NCBI GenBank assembly: GCA_028753945.1 | Contig: JAPNXP010000011.1 | Location: forward strand, 2,294,001 to 2,358,000 | Source: Hexactinellida sp. DTS-2022 | Taxonomy: Eukaryota; Porifera; Hexactinellida | Reading direction: 5' to 3' | DNA length: 64,000 bases | Shown: positions 35,388-46,949 of the stretch, in pieces | How positions within the stretch are numbered: the first letter of the stretch is position 1 | Layout of the letters: each line of letters begins with the position of its first letter | Program-made: the position numbers and the translations under genes | Notes under the pieces: generated by a model | What the model was told of the DNA's origin: nothing | What the model saw: the letters and a program-made list of their open reading frames with translations, nothing else | Database searches by the model: none

Positions 35388-36611
35388 CTATTTTCTATAT
35401 TCTATTCAATCTTAACGGATACTGAATTGGGAGTATATTTAAATATTCATTATTTTTATAACTTTCCGTAAATATACTCGAATAGTAAGCCCCCTCGATT
35501 AATCGCCTACCTAGAATAATTGCCCCCCCCTATAGTAGCAATTAAAATTTAATTACCAGTGCCCAGTGTAAACATCTTTATCTAATATAAGTCTCAATAC
35601 GCTTATCAACTGACTGTAATAAATAATTTGTGATAAAAAGTAATAAAATTAATATTCGCGAAAATTAATTTTTTTTTGTCCCAATATGGCGAAAACACAA
35701 TAATCGTCTATTCTACTATTCGAGTAATTAATTAAGGTAGGCTGAGCACATTAAATTTTCGAAATTAATATGTTATGAGTTAAAGTTTCTATAACAAATC
35801 AATTACTTTTTGCAAAGGTGTCTAACACATTAACTATATAATTAGCTATAAATATATTTGACTTCGAAAATTTGCGCAATTATTGTCAAATTTCACATAT
35901 ACTTATTTCCACAATTCAATATGCTAAGCATATATTATGTAGGTATACGTATTCACCGCAAAGTTTTGAATCATCAGATAATTTTCTGTTGCATTTTGTG
36001 ATGTGTAATTATTTATTACCGCCAGTTTATGGTTTTTCTTTTATATTTTGATTAATTTCTGTACTACATAATAGGTATTATCCCGTGTAAATGTTAACTT
36101 CACTAATCAGAGTTAAATTATTCAATTGAAACAACATTCTTTGTATCGGAATACCTCTTTAGGATTAGCGATTTAACTATTTTATTGCTAATTGTCAAGT
36201 TTTATTGATAACGACCATTGTACTCTTAATATGACAATTTCTTGTAACATGCTAATATACTATAAATAACCAATAATGTATTTAACGATAGTTTTTATAC
36301 TTTAGATAATTCTTCATTATTATAATTAGAAAGAGGCTATTCAGAACTATTCTACCATCACTGAATATTTGACAATAACTGTGAAAAATGGGTCTATCAC
36401 TTTTGCGTACATTTCATTTTCGGGCATTCATTTGCGTAGAGTTTTTAATTTGGCATTTGAGAGTATTACATTTGCTACAGCATTCAATTTACCATTATGT
36501 GCATCACTATAATACTATTGGAAAATTTAATTAATGATATAGCTGTATATTAGTAAATTGCATTTAATTAAATATGGAGTTGGTAACAAAAATAACAGTA
36601 TAACACACAAC
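35388..36611. other. Intronic AT-rich DNA
   Basis: No gene. ATTAACTATATAATTAGCTA near 35829 is shared with the 28381-28945 MITE family. A C-run with GCCCCCCCC lies near 35524. Confidence 0.45.
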
Positions 36612-36772
36612 TTATAGTAAAATTTTAACGAAAGTCCACGCAGGTATTATAGTGTCGGTCTGTGTGCGAAAGAATTTACCCATTTTATTAACGATTTTTC
36701 GTTCTGAATGGTTTTCTTTGTCTTTTTGGGATCTTCTCCACAAATATATCTCACATATTTCAGTTCTATATA
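36612..36772 (-). pseudogene. MULE 2, C-terminal remnant left of F2
   Basis: On the minus strand this reads IYLWRRSQKDKENHSERKIV and on to a stop. The position and basic character fit the C-terminal tail of the MULE whose main part lies right of element F2 (40364-41450). Identification rests mainly on position. Confidence 0.45.
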
Positions 36773-37227
36773 TAGTAGAGCAGCTTAAGCCCATATTTTG
36801 GAAGGATGTGGACATCCCGGACCAAAGCACCAATTTTTTTCCACATATAGACCATTGCTTGGGCACTCGATTTTTGGTATGATCCACTTCCGCCGGATAC
36901 ATTATGACCTCCATCAGGCATTTACAAAATGTCCACTTTAATATTATTCGGACAAAAGTCCGCATTCACGAACTCATGTCAAATGACTTCGTATAAGGTT
37001 ATTATATGCATAGTTGTAATCAGAACAGTGTGCCTGTCGAAAGATGGGTCACTTGGTAGGGTTGCTATAATTTCTGAGAATGGAATGTTCAACATTCCAC
37101 CGTTGTCAAGGAAACCTTTTAATCTGAATATGGTCATGTGACCCCTCTAAATAACGGAAATTCCATGCTGATTACGAATATCTTATTTCCAGATTGGAAT
37201 AAATATCACTTGAAAAGTTATGTTACA

Positions 37228-38760
37228 CAAGCTGCTCTTCCGCGCTACGCGCGTTCTTACAACTTGCACTCGGGCCTGCGGCCCTCGCTTGTATTCATGG
37301 AAAATACCTTTTCAAATGTTATGCCTGTTGTATTTAGATACTGTGGAGTGTAACGGAAATTTAACGAAAATTTTACATCCCCCTTTCCTTACGTCACTTT
37401 TTTACCATTTTGGAATAAAAACTACGATCTGTGAACTTCGTATTCCTTCTCCCCCTCGAAAGCGTTAAGTAACGTTCGAAGGCCTCATACGCAGGTTAAT
37501 TATATTACGGGAAATCTTTTAGGAATTATAAAAGCTGTCCGCTAGCCTATGCACAAATGATCGTGTATAGAGTAACCTTTAGCAGATTCGACTTTACAGT
37601 ATCTAGTGGCCCCCTAAGCAGTATATTTAAGCTGACTGACCGCGCTCGCGCGTTCTCACAACTTATTCTCGAGCCTTCGGCCCTCGCGTGAATTTACAAC
37701 AATTTTGATTTCTTAATTAGAGTAGACAAATTTGTTATTTCAGAAAGAAAGACTTTTAGTCTAAATCATAATAATATATGCTCATGAGCCTCGGTAAATT
37801 AATACATTAATTCATGTTAAAAAAGTCATTGATAAGAAATTTATTCCTATCTAACAAATATATATCATTTTTCGGGTTTATGAGTAGCAAATCTGAAATC
37901 TAATTGATTAATTAATCTAAAGTTTGGAAATGAAGAGTGTATAAGGTGGAATGAAAGGTTTGAGTTTAACTTTTACTAAATAAACTATTTATGAGATTAA
38001 TGAGACTATTGAGTACTAACTTACAGGCTAAAATTTATTGGTCCAATGAATTGGCCAGCATTATTAGTGTTTATTTTTTCAGCCAATAAAATTGCAGTCT
38101 CAGTCAGGCATTCTATAATTAACAATTAACAATTAACAATTAAAGTTTTGTCACCTTTTGAGATGGAAGATGTGAATATTTATCTTAGATATTAGAACTT
38201 GTTTCTAGATACACTATTCCCTACCCCTCTGCCAAATTTCAAGTCTGTAGCTCTTACCAGTTCCTCAATCAATTCCGAACATACATAAAAACAAAAAAAC
38301 AAACCCTCGCGATTTAATTTATAAGATTTAGTGCTTAATGATTAGCTAGCTTAAGAATGAAAAGTGGATACGCCATAAATTTATCTACATGTCCCTTCGT
38401 TTCAATTTTCTCTGAGCCCAAATAAAATAAAGCGGACTTTATGCTAATCAAGTATTTGTCCCATCATAGGCGTCCAGTTTGCGGTTATGGGGGGCGACGG
38501 CCCCCCAATGATTTTAATTGGGTGGGGGGGGGGGGACTCCCGGGCCTGTCGGTTGATTTATATTTTATGTGAAAGTGTTCATTTTGATCGACCAAGGGAT
38601 GATAGAGGGTGAGAATCACGTTTGTTTACTCATTATATCCAGATTTAGTTTCCGAAGAAACAATTCTGGAAATTAGTAAACCTCCGTTGCCCCCCCCCCC
38701 CCAAGTGCCCCCCCATCATTAACCAACTATCAAACACCAAAAGAGTTGATATAGTATTAG
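37228..38760. repeat. Non-coding interior of F2 with GC-rich modules
   Basis: Two related GC-rich blocks occur at about 37235-37290 (GCGCTACGCGCGTTCTTACA, GGGCCTGCGGCCCTCGC) and 37638-37690 (GCGCTCGCGCGTTCTCACAA, GAGCCTTCGGCCCTCGCG). At 38110-38145 AACAATT is repeated. At 38466-38720 lies a CATAGGCGTCC-started block with G- and C-runs, probably a further decayed hAT-type insertion. Confidence 0.5.
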
Positions 38761-38819
38761 TGGGACATACACATCCTCTGGAGCATCAAAGAATCTACTA
38801 GAAAAAAAAGAGATAAAGG

Positions 38820-39830
38820 TTACGGAAAAAGGTTGCAAGTAAGAAATAAGCTTCCAAGAAATTGGACAGATTTCTTACGAGATCCAACTATTAAACAAGA
38901 ACTGTTTGCATTTCTTTCCAACAAAATTTTCCCGAAGGCAAGGAAATAATCATCACGACTGGTGTCACAACTATTCTTCGAGGAAGTGATCGTTCTATGG
39001 CGCTATGTGATCATGGGGAAGCTGACACTAGACTTCTGATCCATTTACAGGCTGCCATTCTCAATAACTATACTAAATTTCTAGTGCGCGCAGTTGACAT
39101 GGAAAGTTACACCACTTGATTATCATATGCAAAGATGTGAACATTTGGGTTAGCTTTGGTACAGGAAAGAACTTTTACATACTATCATATCATAGCAATC
39201 TACGAAGAACTAGGAAGGGAGAAATCTCTGGCCCTTCCTGTTTTCCATTGTTTCACGGGATGTAATACTACATCTGCATTCTTTGGGAGAGGCAAGTGAT
39301 CAGCATGGGAGGTTTGAAACTGTTATCATGATGTGACATTTGCCTTTACAACCTACATGGCACTCAACCCTTATACAAAAGTAGAATTCGATGCTCAGCA
39401 TTTTTAGCTGCTGGAACGCTTTTTCAGTTTTCTTTATGATAAAGCAAGTAATTTGCAGTATGTGGATGAAGCAAGAAAAGAAATGTTTTGTCAGGAGAAA
39501 ACAATGGAGAGAATACCGCCAACCCGGGATGCACTACTACAACACTCAAAACGAGTTGCATATCAGTCTGGAATATGGTGCACCAGTGAGCAAATTGGAC
39601 AACGGGTACCTACTCCAGAAGGTCGGGGCTGGACTATTGGTGATAAAACCCAATCATGGGTTCCTGTATGGACAGTTTACATGTGGCTTCAAAAGCATGC
39701 AGTGAATTCGTAAAATGTAGCTTCAAGAGTAGAAGTGACTTTGGCGGTTGATGCGCGTGCAGAAAAGCGCGTTAGATATGCACAGAACTTTGTAGTTGTA
39801 ACTGTGAGAAGCAATATTTTTAGTGTCATG
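38820..39830 (+). pseudogene. F2 protein relic with decayed CXC tail
   Basis: Readable pieces include LPRNWTDFLRDPTIKQELF, GVTTILRGSDRSM, CDHGEADTRLLIH, LALPVFHCFTGCNTTSAFFG and, at 39453-39713, EKTMERIPPTRDALLQHSKR and TPEGRGWTIGDKTQSWVPVW. Beyond the stop a cysteine-rich tail can be traced (KCSFKSRSDFGG ... TELCSCNCEK) with at least two cysteines lost. This protein is a multicopy, transposon-like family in many invertebrates. The middle part around GCNTTS is the counterpart of GCDTTSHFYGIGK in element F3. Catalytic residues are not established; CDHGEADTR is a conserved acidic block. Frameshifts and stops throughout. Confidence 0.65.
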
Positions 39831-40363
39831 GTACAAACCATAATTTTAGTATAGCATTACAGTATTTACACAATTCTCACTTTATTACATTTTGTAATTA
39901 ATCATTAAGCACTAAATGTAATATAACTTTTCAAGTGATATTTATTCCGATCTGGAAATAATATATTCGTAATCAGCATGGAATTTCCGTTATTTAGAGG
40001 GGTCACATGACCATATTCAGATTAAAAGGTTTCCTTGACAACGATGGAATGTTGAACACTCCATTCTCAGAAATTACAGCAACCCTATCATGTGACCCAT
40101 CTTTCGACAGCGCACACTGTTCTGATTACAACTATGCATATAATAACCTTATACGAAGTCATTTGACATGAGTTCGTGAATGCGGACTTTTGTCCGAATA
40201 ATATTAAAGTGACCATTTTGAAAATGCCTGATGGAGGTCATAATGTATCCGGCGGAAGTGGATCCTATCCAAAAATCGAGTGCCCAAGCAATGGTCTATA
40301 TGTGGAAAAGATTTGGTGCTTTGGTCCGGGATGTCCACATCCATCAGCTAATCTGCCCTACTA

Positions 40364-41450
40364 ATTAGCTTGTTCAGTTTTCAAAGCCTTAATGAATTCC
40401 CATGTTGTGGGGTGATGACAACCACTTGTATTTAAATATCCACGGTGCCATGCCTCGACCAAATTAGTAGTCCTAGGTAATCCTTGAGGTACAAAATGGA
40501 AATATTCCAAAGATTAAGGGGAAATAGAGGAGGATTTCTACCGCAATTTAGATTCATCAGCCCTATGTATGTTTCCTCGAAATACTTACAAAGGGGATAA
40601 GCAATTTTATGAAATATCGTAACAAGATGATCAAACGACTATCCAACAAGTTCAGGTGGTACAAACGCGAGTGCTGGTAAGATTCTCATCGTTACGGCAA
40701 ATTCCGAATTGTTTTGGTATTGTTGCTGGAGGTATAAGGCCTGTATCTTTCGAAATATTGCCTGGGACAGTTGAAAGAAGAGCGCTTTACTTGGCTTAGT
40801 GGCCAAATTTATTGCAAATAATTAATAACCGCCTGTTCAAAATCCACAAAGAGAAAGTTAGGTTGAGAATTTGGACCAACTTCGTTAATAACCTTCCACA
40901 TTTAGTGTATGTAGTGGCTTTCTTATTGGGAAGCAATGCGTAAACACAAGGAAGGAAGTATCCATTAACAAAGGGATTCGGACCTCCAGCAAGTCGATGG
41001 ATAGTGTAGAGCTTGGGTAAATAGAGTAGCCACTGTTTTAAACGTCCCATCAGCCTGCCAAATACTTGACATTACTAAGAAATTTAAATTTTCTCTTGTA
41101 GCAAACAATACTATTCTCCCTGGTTAGGGTCCGGAAATCATAAAATAGGAAGTTCTTATTCGATAGTGTTTTTCTATCAGACGCGTTTAATTCTAGATAT
41201 TCAACGGAATGTGGAATTGGTGGGGAAGTACGTTGCCTCTTGTACATCAGCTTTATAGCATGTTGTGATGGTAATAGAGATTTACTGCCTCTGACAGAGA
41301 ACTCGTTTCTTTTCCAATAGCTATATGTGAAGTATCGTGGTTTTCTCTTGCACATTTCCTTAAGTTCTCTTTCGCATTCGAAGCTTCCTCTTTGCCGTTT
41401 TCTTTTGAATTAAAATGTTCTCCAGACATTTTGACAATCAAATCATCGAC
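40364..41450 (-). pseudogene. MULE transposase 2
   Basis: On the minus strand, from 41450: an N-terminal CARENHDTSH patch (FLYWCH end type), then NSIVCYKRKFKFLSNVKY, FLPCVYALLPNKKATTYTK (the MULE core YALLPNK block, about 40920), and after several stops GLPRTTNLVEAWHRGYLN with HHPTTWEFIKALKTEQA (about 40370-40470), which carries the Glu of the DDE triad. Element F2 starts immediately after. A RING tail was not seen. It is heavily decayed. Confidence 0.75.
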
Positions 41451-42004
41451 TGAGTGAACTCGTGCTTTTCACGATCAGATCTCGCATCTCCATCCTTCTT
41501 AAATATTCCCCGGTGGAATATGTATAAGTTTCCATCATGAGATAACTTATTTGTCCCCTTTGATGAAGACACTAATCGTAAAGTTAAGTAATTTATAGCC
41601 ATTTATAATTTTTCTTACCAGATATTCGGTCGTTTTGTACATTTTATGCATGTCAAAAAGTATAAGTTTGTCAAAATCACTTGTATTCTTTTGTACGCAA
41701 GTGTAGTCTATCTAACTGCGTAATAAATACACTTTACACAAATGATATGTACGCAAATGAGCGTCTCCCGTGAAAAAATATAGCTATATTTATATTTATT
41801 CATTTTCAATAGTTGTCTTCCTTCTGTTGATTTGTTGCTCTTCATGCTTTTAATGCAAGTTCTTCACCATAAAACTCTTGTCATTAATAAGATTCGGATA
41901 ATTGGATCCATTATATATCAACTGAGTATTGATTTTATGAATACTGCGATGTTTTAATTCAAATAATTTTCCTAATTCTTCTTTATTTCTATATATTCTC
42001 TTAG
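41451..42004. other. Intron end upstream of the second DOCK exon
   Basis: No repeat was recognised. The minus-strand ORF 41850-42062 overlaps the exon and is not supported. The intron closes with a pyrimidine-rich tract and CTCTTAG. Confidence 0.5.
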
Positions 42005-42185
42005 ATATGTCAAGACGGTATTCGGTTACATGGTAAACTTTGTGAGGAATCACTCTATCCATTTCATCAAAGAATTGAAAGTCAATTTTCTATCTTGAAA
42101 AAGAAATATTATACAGGTTACAACAAACGCATTTCTAGCTTAACTGAGTCTCTTGTTTCAGATTCTTCAAATATCCTCAATGCAG
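42005..42185 (+). CDS. DOCK-family exon, end of DHR2 domain
   Basis: The exon starts in phase 0 after CTCTTAG and reads ICQDGIRLHGKLCEESLYPF, then HQRIESQFSILKKKYYTGYN, then a serine-rich run to ILNA. The GIR-HG and PFH-R-E--F--LK spacing is that of the last DHR2 helices of DOCK1-5 proteins. It follows directly the REQIE end of the exon at 17523-17701. The donor GCAG/GTGAGT is strong and the exon ends in phase 1. The serine-rich end marks the start of the poorly conserved C-terminal tail, so I could not find the following exon or exons by similarity. Confidence 0.8.
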
Positions 42186-43987
42186 GTGAGTAGAATGGAT
42201 CAAACTATGGTTCCTGCACTATATTACTTATTTTTAGATTCTGTCATATGAAACTTTCAATTTGAAATATATTTTCTTCTTATTTAAATGGATAATTAAT
42301 TGCAAAAAATACATATACCTTAGAACTTCGTTACTATGAACACGGTTAATAGGAATTCTTATAATGTAATTCATATAATGTAGCGATCTAGTAGCGATTT
42401 ACAACAATTTTAAACCTGTTATAATATACCATTCAATGTATGCGGGCCCTTGAGGCTACTCACACCCATAGTATGAGCCTTAATGATTTTTTGTGGACCG
42501 TTTGGAACAATGCTTGAAAAACATGGTCATAATCTCTAGCAAATTACGATTTTTCTGAATTCAATAATACAATTGACCTTTTGTTATACCTTTATCAGAA
42601 TTGTTCAAGATTATTAGAATTTGTTCTGATCAATTTGAATTTGAATTATTCCCACTTCCTCAATTCGCACTTCGACAATTCCTATTTTGTCAACTTGCTA
42701 TTTCTTCAATTCCCATTCTTCTACATTGACGAAATGGGACATAATTCCTAGATTACAATTAAACTCAAAATAGGTTACTAATTCTTGAGAAAACACGTCA
42801 ACACAGCTCAACAAACACTCAAAACATCAATTATCTATTTGCTAAATTATTTGCTATTCTGAGCAATTATTCATCGATATCCAATTTACCGCTCATTTAT
42901 TTCTGGCGTAAATTTTCAATCCTACATTCTCGAGCAATGTACATCTTCTTTGGTGGAGCACGCATCAGATTGTACTAGTTGGAGAATTTCAAAATTAATG
43001 ACACCTTGTTCTTTTGTAATAAATTCCTTCAATTGATAAATATTAGGATGCAGCCTTCCCAAAAAGCTGTTCAATCTATTGTGCTATACCTCTAGGTGTT
43101 TATTTGTGCGAGGTCCATTCGAGTCGAAAACATTCCACAACTCAGATTTGAATGTTCCATTAATCCACGTTCTGTCCATATAATTTGTAAATTCGCCAAC
43201 ATTAAATTCCTCAGATGTATCAAAGTAACTGGAACGCAATTCTTACCTCCAATTCAAGAAAGAAAGCAAGTGCCATTATCTCTCGTATAAATACCCTAAA
43301 TTGATCATTGTCTCGGCAAACATGTAAACCAGGTAAATATATTTCATAACAATTAGCAAGATATACTTTCATTGCCTATACTCTGATTATATAAGAAAAT
43401 AACCATCGGTGAAGCCCCAGTAGCGGACAAAGGTAACTCCTCACCATTGAACATTAGTATACATAAACTATTATGTTGTACATAAGTTCCCATTTCGTCA
43501 ACGTTGACGAAGTGGGAAGATATCATTAATCTATATTGAGTGGGCATCAATTTTGTACTCAATTTGTTGAGTTTGTCCAGATTATCCAAAATTTAGTATT
43601 GGCTTCTATGGAAAATATTTAGTTCGTGGGGAGTTGTCCCAATAAAGCAGTTGTTCTGATTAACCGTTGTTCCCAAGTATGCGGTGCATACTTTATATTG
43701 GTTAATACGAGTTCCGGTTATGACGAACATATTTTGTCCTTTCTATTTTAAACTCTAAACTTTTGAAGTTTCCTAACAAAATTGGAATATTCAAAGCCTC
43801 CTCCATTATTTCAATAAACTTCTTTATTACTGTAAGTTTTCTATTTAATACTTTTGACCATGGATTTATGCCGATTTCCATCACATCTGGATTTTCTTTC
43901 TCGATATTCATCTTCACAGCTCATTAGTTATGATTTTTTCCTATCACTTTATCATAGGTAACATTATAAATTAAAAAAAACTATATA
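42186..43987. other. Intron or downstream DNA with repeat relics
   Basis: The segment about 42320-42560 shares blocks with the inverse of 59455-59590 (TAGCGATTTACAA, TAAACCTGTTATAA, CTACTCACACCCATAGTATG). A 32-bp palindrome with one mismatch pair sits at 43487-43518, and one half of it recurs near 42727 (TTGACGAAATGGGA). No exon was identified. Confidence 0.45.
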
Positions 43988-44143
43988 CAGTGGAATTGCT
44001 TTATTAGCATGTCGAATTTTACATAAAATTTGGTTGCTAATAGGCGAAGTTGTTATTAGAGGAACAGAAATAACATTAAAATCTCGCTTGGGAACTTAAA
44101 ATAATTTGTTTATAAGGGAGTTGCTAATGAAGCAATTCAACTG
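43988..44143. mobile_element. Mariner-type MITE, 156 bp
   Basis: The ends CAGTGGAATTGCTTTATTAG and inverse CAGTTGAATTGCTTCATTAG are flanked by TA (43986-43987 and 44144-44145). A truncated relative starts at 53809. Confidence 0.8.
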
Positions 44144-44145
44144 TA

Positions 44146-45472
44146 CGTATATAATTATTTGACTGAGATTGATCCATTGACAGCTTTCATGGTATTAGTT
44201 TAGTGATATTAGATTCCTTGATTGGACTTTCAATTTAATGGAATTGAATTGAACCTCGCATGTTCAATAAATGTTTAATGAGGGATAAAATGAATTAAGG
44301 CCCCCCTTTGGATTGAACAAACCTGTTCTCAGCTCAAGTTTATTTTGTTTAATTTTCAGATTGATACTTTCTCTAATACTAGTATACTATATACTGAAAA
44401 TTTCAAATGAATCGGACTTAAACTTTTGGAGGGGCAGGAAAATAATTTCATTGTTTTTCAAAAATTGATCTAGTAATTGTAGACTGAGACTATCAGAATT
44501 TATTACTTCAATTTGTTTGTTTACACGAGTCTATTTTGATCAGTTCACTTTCTATTACCATAATAATAGTGGGAGGTCGATCAATGAAAGTTATTTGTTC
44601 GATGACCTGGCCTCATTTGAATCGCTCTAGCACGTTAGATATTAATCAGAATCAATTTAGACTTGAAATGTGGCTAATATACTTATTAATCTCGGGATTG
44701 AACTTATTTTCTTTGATCCAAATGTTTGGTGACTTCCTTGGAAGGTGACGAAGCTATTTTATTGCTGAATTATGCAGGATGACTAGAGGTTTTTCGCCCT
44801 TTTTGCCTTCAAAGGCGTGAATTTTTCAACTTTTGTATAATAACTGTGTTAATTTATGTAAATTTATTTAGCTATCATTTAATACTACCTATTTCGTTTT
44901 TTCAAAGGGCTGGCACACAAATCTCGAAGTCGATTGAGCTCAGAATTTTAGCACAGGTAGTACTGTACATATAGTATATTGTTCAAAGACACCCTAATCA
45001 CATTTGGTGAAATTTAATAAAGAAGGGTCTGTACAGATTAAAATGTGTTGATTGGTTTACATTTTGAATTTAATCCAGGAAACAATGACCCTATCAATTT
45101 TAAATCTGTCAAGCCGATAGCCAATTCACCCGTGGAATGGGATTCCGGATTGTTGTTAACAAATGATTGAGCTGTTCTTTATTCAATATAATCTCTCTCT
45201 TCGTATTGTCGATGTTGAAGATTATCCAAATATTATTGCGAAATTTGTTGTACCGAACTGAAACTTGACCTGCCAAGAATTCAAAGTATGCAAAACAGCA
45301 CGTTATTTATATAACAGCAGGAGTTAAAATAATTCTTTGACGCTTTAAATATGATGTCCATCCTGAATTTGCTGTAAGACGATGAATAAGTCTTAATAGA
45401 GAGTTATATTCATTTCTCCTGGAATAGATGAACACCTTTGTTGTTGTTGATAATCGTACAAGTTTGAGGTAT
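44146..45472. other. No recognised content
   Basis: AT-rich, no gene family or repeat pair found. The 70-residue ORF at 44536-44748 is unsupported. Confidence 0.45.
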
Positions 45473-45480
45473 GTAGAATC

Positions 45481-45719
45481 CAGAAATGCAGCGGTCCGAA
45501 AATTTCATGGACCGGACCGTCATGATTATTTCTGGACAGTCCAGACCATAAGATCACATTATTGGATCGGTCTGGACCGGTCCGGACCGATGAAGCGGTC
45601 CAGACCGATATACTGGTCCAGCGACGTCCAGACCGTTATATAGTTCATTTGGACTGGTCCAGACCGCACTTGAAAACAAGCGGACCGGACGCAGTCCCGT
45701 CCAGACCCCTGCATCTCTG
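45481..45719. mobile_element. hAT-type MITE, body of GGTCCGGACC repeats
   Basis: The ends are CAGAAATGCAGCGGTCCG and inverse CAGAGATGCAGGGGTCTGG. The 8-bp duplication GTAGAATC is perfect (45473-45480 and 45720-45727). The 239-bp body is a run of GGTCCGGACC, GGTCTGGACC and GGTCCAGACC variants, each itself palindromic. Confidence 0.92.
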
Positions 45720-45727
45720 GTAGAATC

Positions 45728-46087
45728 ACGATTGTATACACTCGTACAACTTGGAGTAAAAGATATAAATCTAAAAATCCCATTTTCACTTTCACTTTCA
45801 ATTGAAGTTTAATTTACTTTCAGTATGACTTCCCCATTCCATGGCAACCAAAGGATCATGGCGCCGAAAACCAACCGGAAATCCGAGATGTACGGGTGTC
45901 CAGAGGAGCTACCCGGAGCTACCCGAACTTTATCGAGAATCCGGTAAACTCCTGGTGATTGTCATACGTCTCAACCAATTTAAGTTGAATCACGGAAATT
46001 TCGTCGAACATGAACTTGTTTTATTGCGTATACCTACGTATGTACAACCAAATTGATTCATAATATATGATGATGATTTTTTAATGT
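45728..46087. other. Spacer with a GC-richer patch
   Basis: No gene. 45855-45960 has ACCCGGAGCTACCCGA-like units similar to the body of the MITE at 19795-19950, possibly a decayed relative without clear ends. Confidence 0.35.
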
Positions 46088-46275
46088 CTTGATTGCAGGG
46101 TTGCCAATCCAATCCAATCGAGAGAACTTATCGATAATCGATTGCTGAATTTTGTGACGATTGACTTATCGATTGGATTGCCCAAAGTTTTCATCGGTTG
46201 GATAATTATCGACGAATTTTTATCGATTTTTCCCGATTTTTTCCAATTTAACAAATAAGGCGAATAATATTAATA

Positions 46276-46714
46276 CAGTCGAACGTCCCTTATCCGGGCA
46301 GCCTTGTCCGGAGGGTGCCCGGATTTTAGAAATTTCCCGGGTCTCGGAAATAACCAAAAGGTTTATTGCATAATCAATTAGTGTTTATGGTCTGATTTCT
46401 CTAAAACTATTGTCGAAGGGGACTCTAGCCTGATGCGCATCCTCATTCATCGAAATTTGCATATCTTTACCCAAGGAGTTCATAAATTTCGAAAATGAAT
46501 TGTATATAAAGTACCGAAATTTCCATATGTTCAAATCCAAACCAATATTTACTGCCCAGATAAGGGTGGTTTACTTTTAGTAACATGTTTGACATTCAAA
46601 TCTGCAAAGATAAGCTAAATTTGGGGCTAATAACCAAAAAAGGCGACTTAATTTGAACTTATACAAAAATGTACCCCGGTTGAAGACGGTGTGCGGATCT
46701 TGGAGGTTTGACTG
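46276..46714. mobile_element. Mariner-type MITE nested in the hAT MITE
   Basis: The ends are CAGTCGAACGTCCCTTATCC and inverse CAGTCAAACCTCCAAGATCC, flanked by TA (46274-46275 and 46715-46716). The terminal motif is that of the pair at 6400 and 8413. No coding capacity. Confidence 0.75.
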
Positions 46715-46739
46715 TATATTTTTTTGTTTGGACGAATAA

Positions 46740-46949
46740 GTATGAAAGACCTTGACAAAATTACACTAAATGAGTTAATCACCTCCATGAAAATGTAGAT
46801 TCAAAGTTTTTCTCTATTTGCTTATACATTACATACGGTATCGTTTGTATAAATATCCATATTGAAGCATCAATAGATGTTTATATGCTGCTATAAGCTT
46901 AAATGTATATTTCATAATATTGTTTTTCAAATACTTTTGGCCGGGTAGT
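46740..46949 (-). mobile_element. Solo end of the 28381-28945 MITE family
   Basis: It ends CAAATACTTTTGGCCGGGTAGTGTA and contains the inverse of the ATACATTCAAGCTT block of the intact copy. It sits directly right of the previous MITE; the left part is missing. Confidence 0.6.

Larger units (their letters stand above)
36773..40363 (+). mobile_element. Element F2: long inverted arms and a CXC-tail protein
   Basis: The inverted arms run 36773-37227 and about 39917-40363, beginning TAGTAGAGCAG and TAGTAGGGCAG. They share GGATGTCCACATCC, CGGAAATTCCATGCTGATTA and GTCACATGACCATATTCAG. Sub-motifs CATG-GACCATATT, GGAATGTT...CTCCATTCTC and ATCTTTCGAC also occur in the arms of F1 and F3. The element is inserted in a minus-strand MULE pseudogene. 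No convincing target duplication was found. Confidence 0.75.
17702..42004 (+). other. 24.3-kb DOCK intron filled with transposons
   Basis: It is bounded by GTGCTT (17702) and CTCTTAG (42001-42004), both in phase 0. It contains P element B, two MULEs, element F2, a reverse-transcriptase relic and at least ten MITEs, with no further DOCK coding sequence seen. This reading rests on the protein alignment across the junction, not on transcript data. Confidence 0.7.

Noticed and set aside
36612-36965. 117-residue minus-strand ORF as a gene
   Set aside because: It runs from the F2 arm into the MULE tail, so it is a junction product.
45428-45801. Overlapping ORFs in the GGTCCGGACC region
   Set aside because: They are read from the palindromic body of the MITE; both strands are open because the motif lacks stops.
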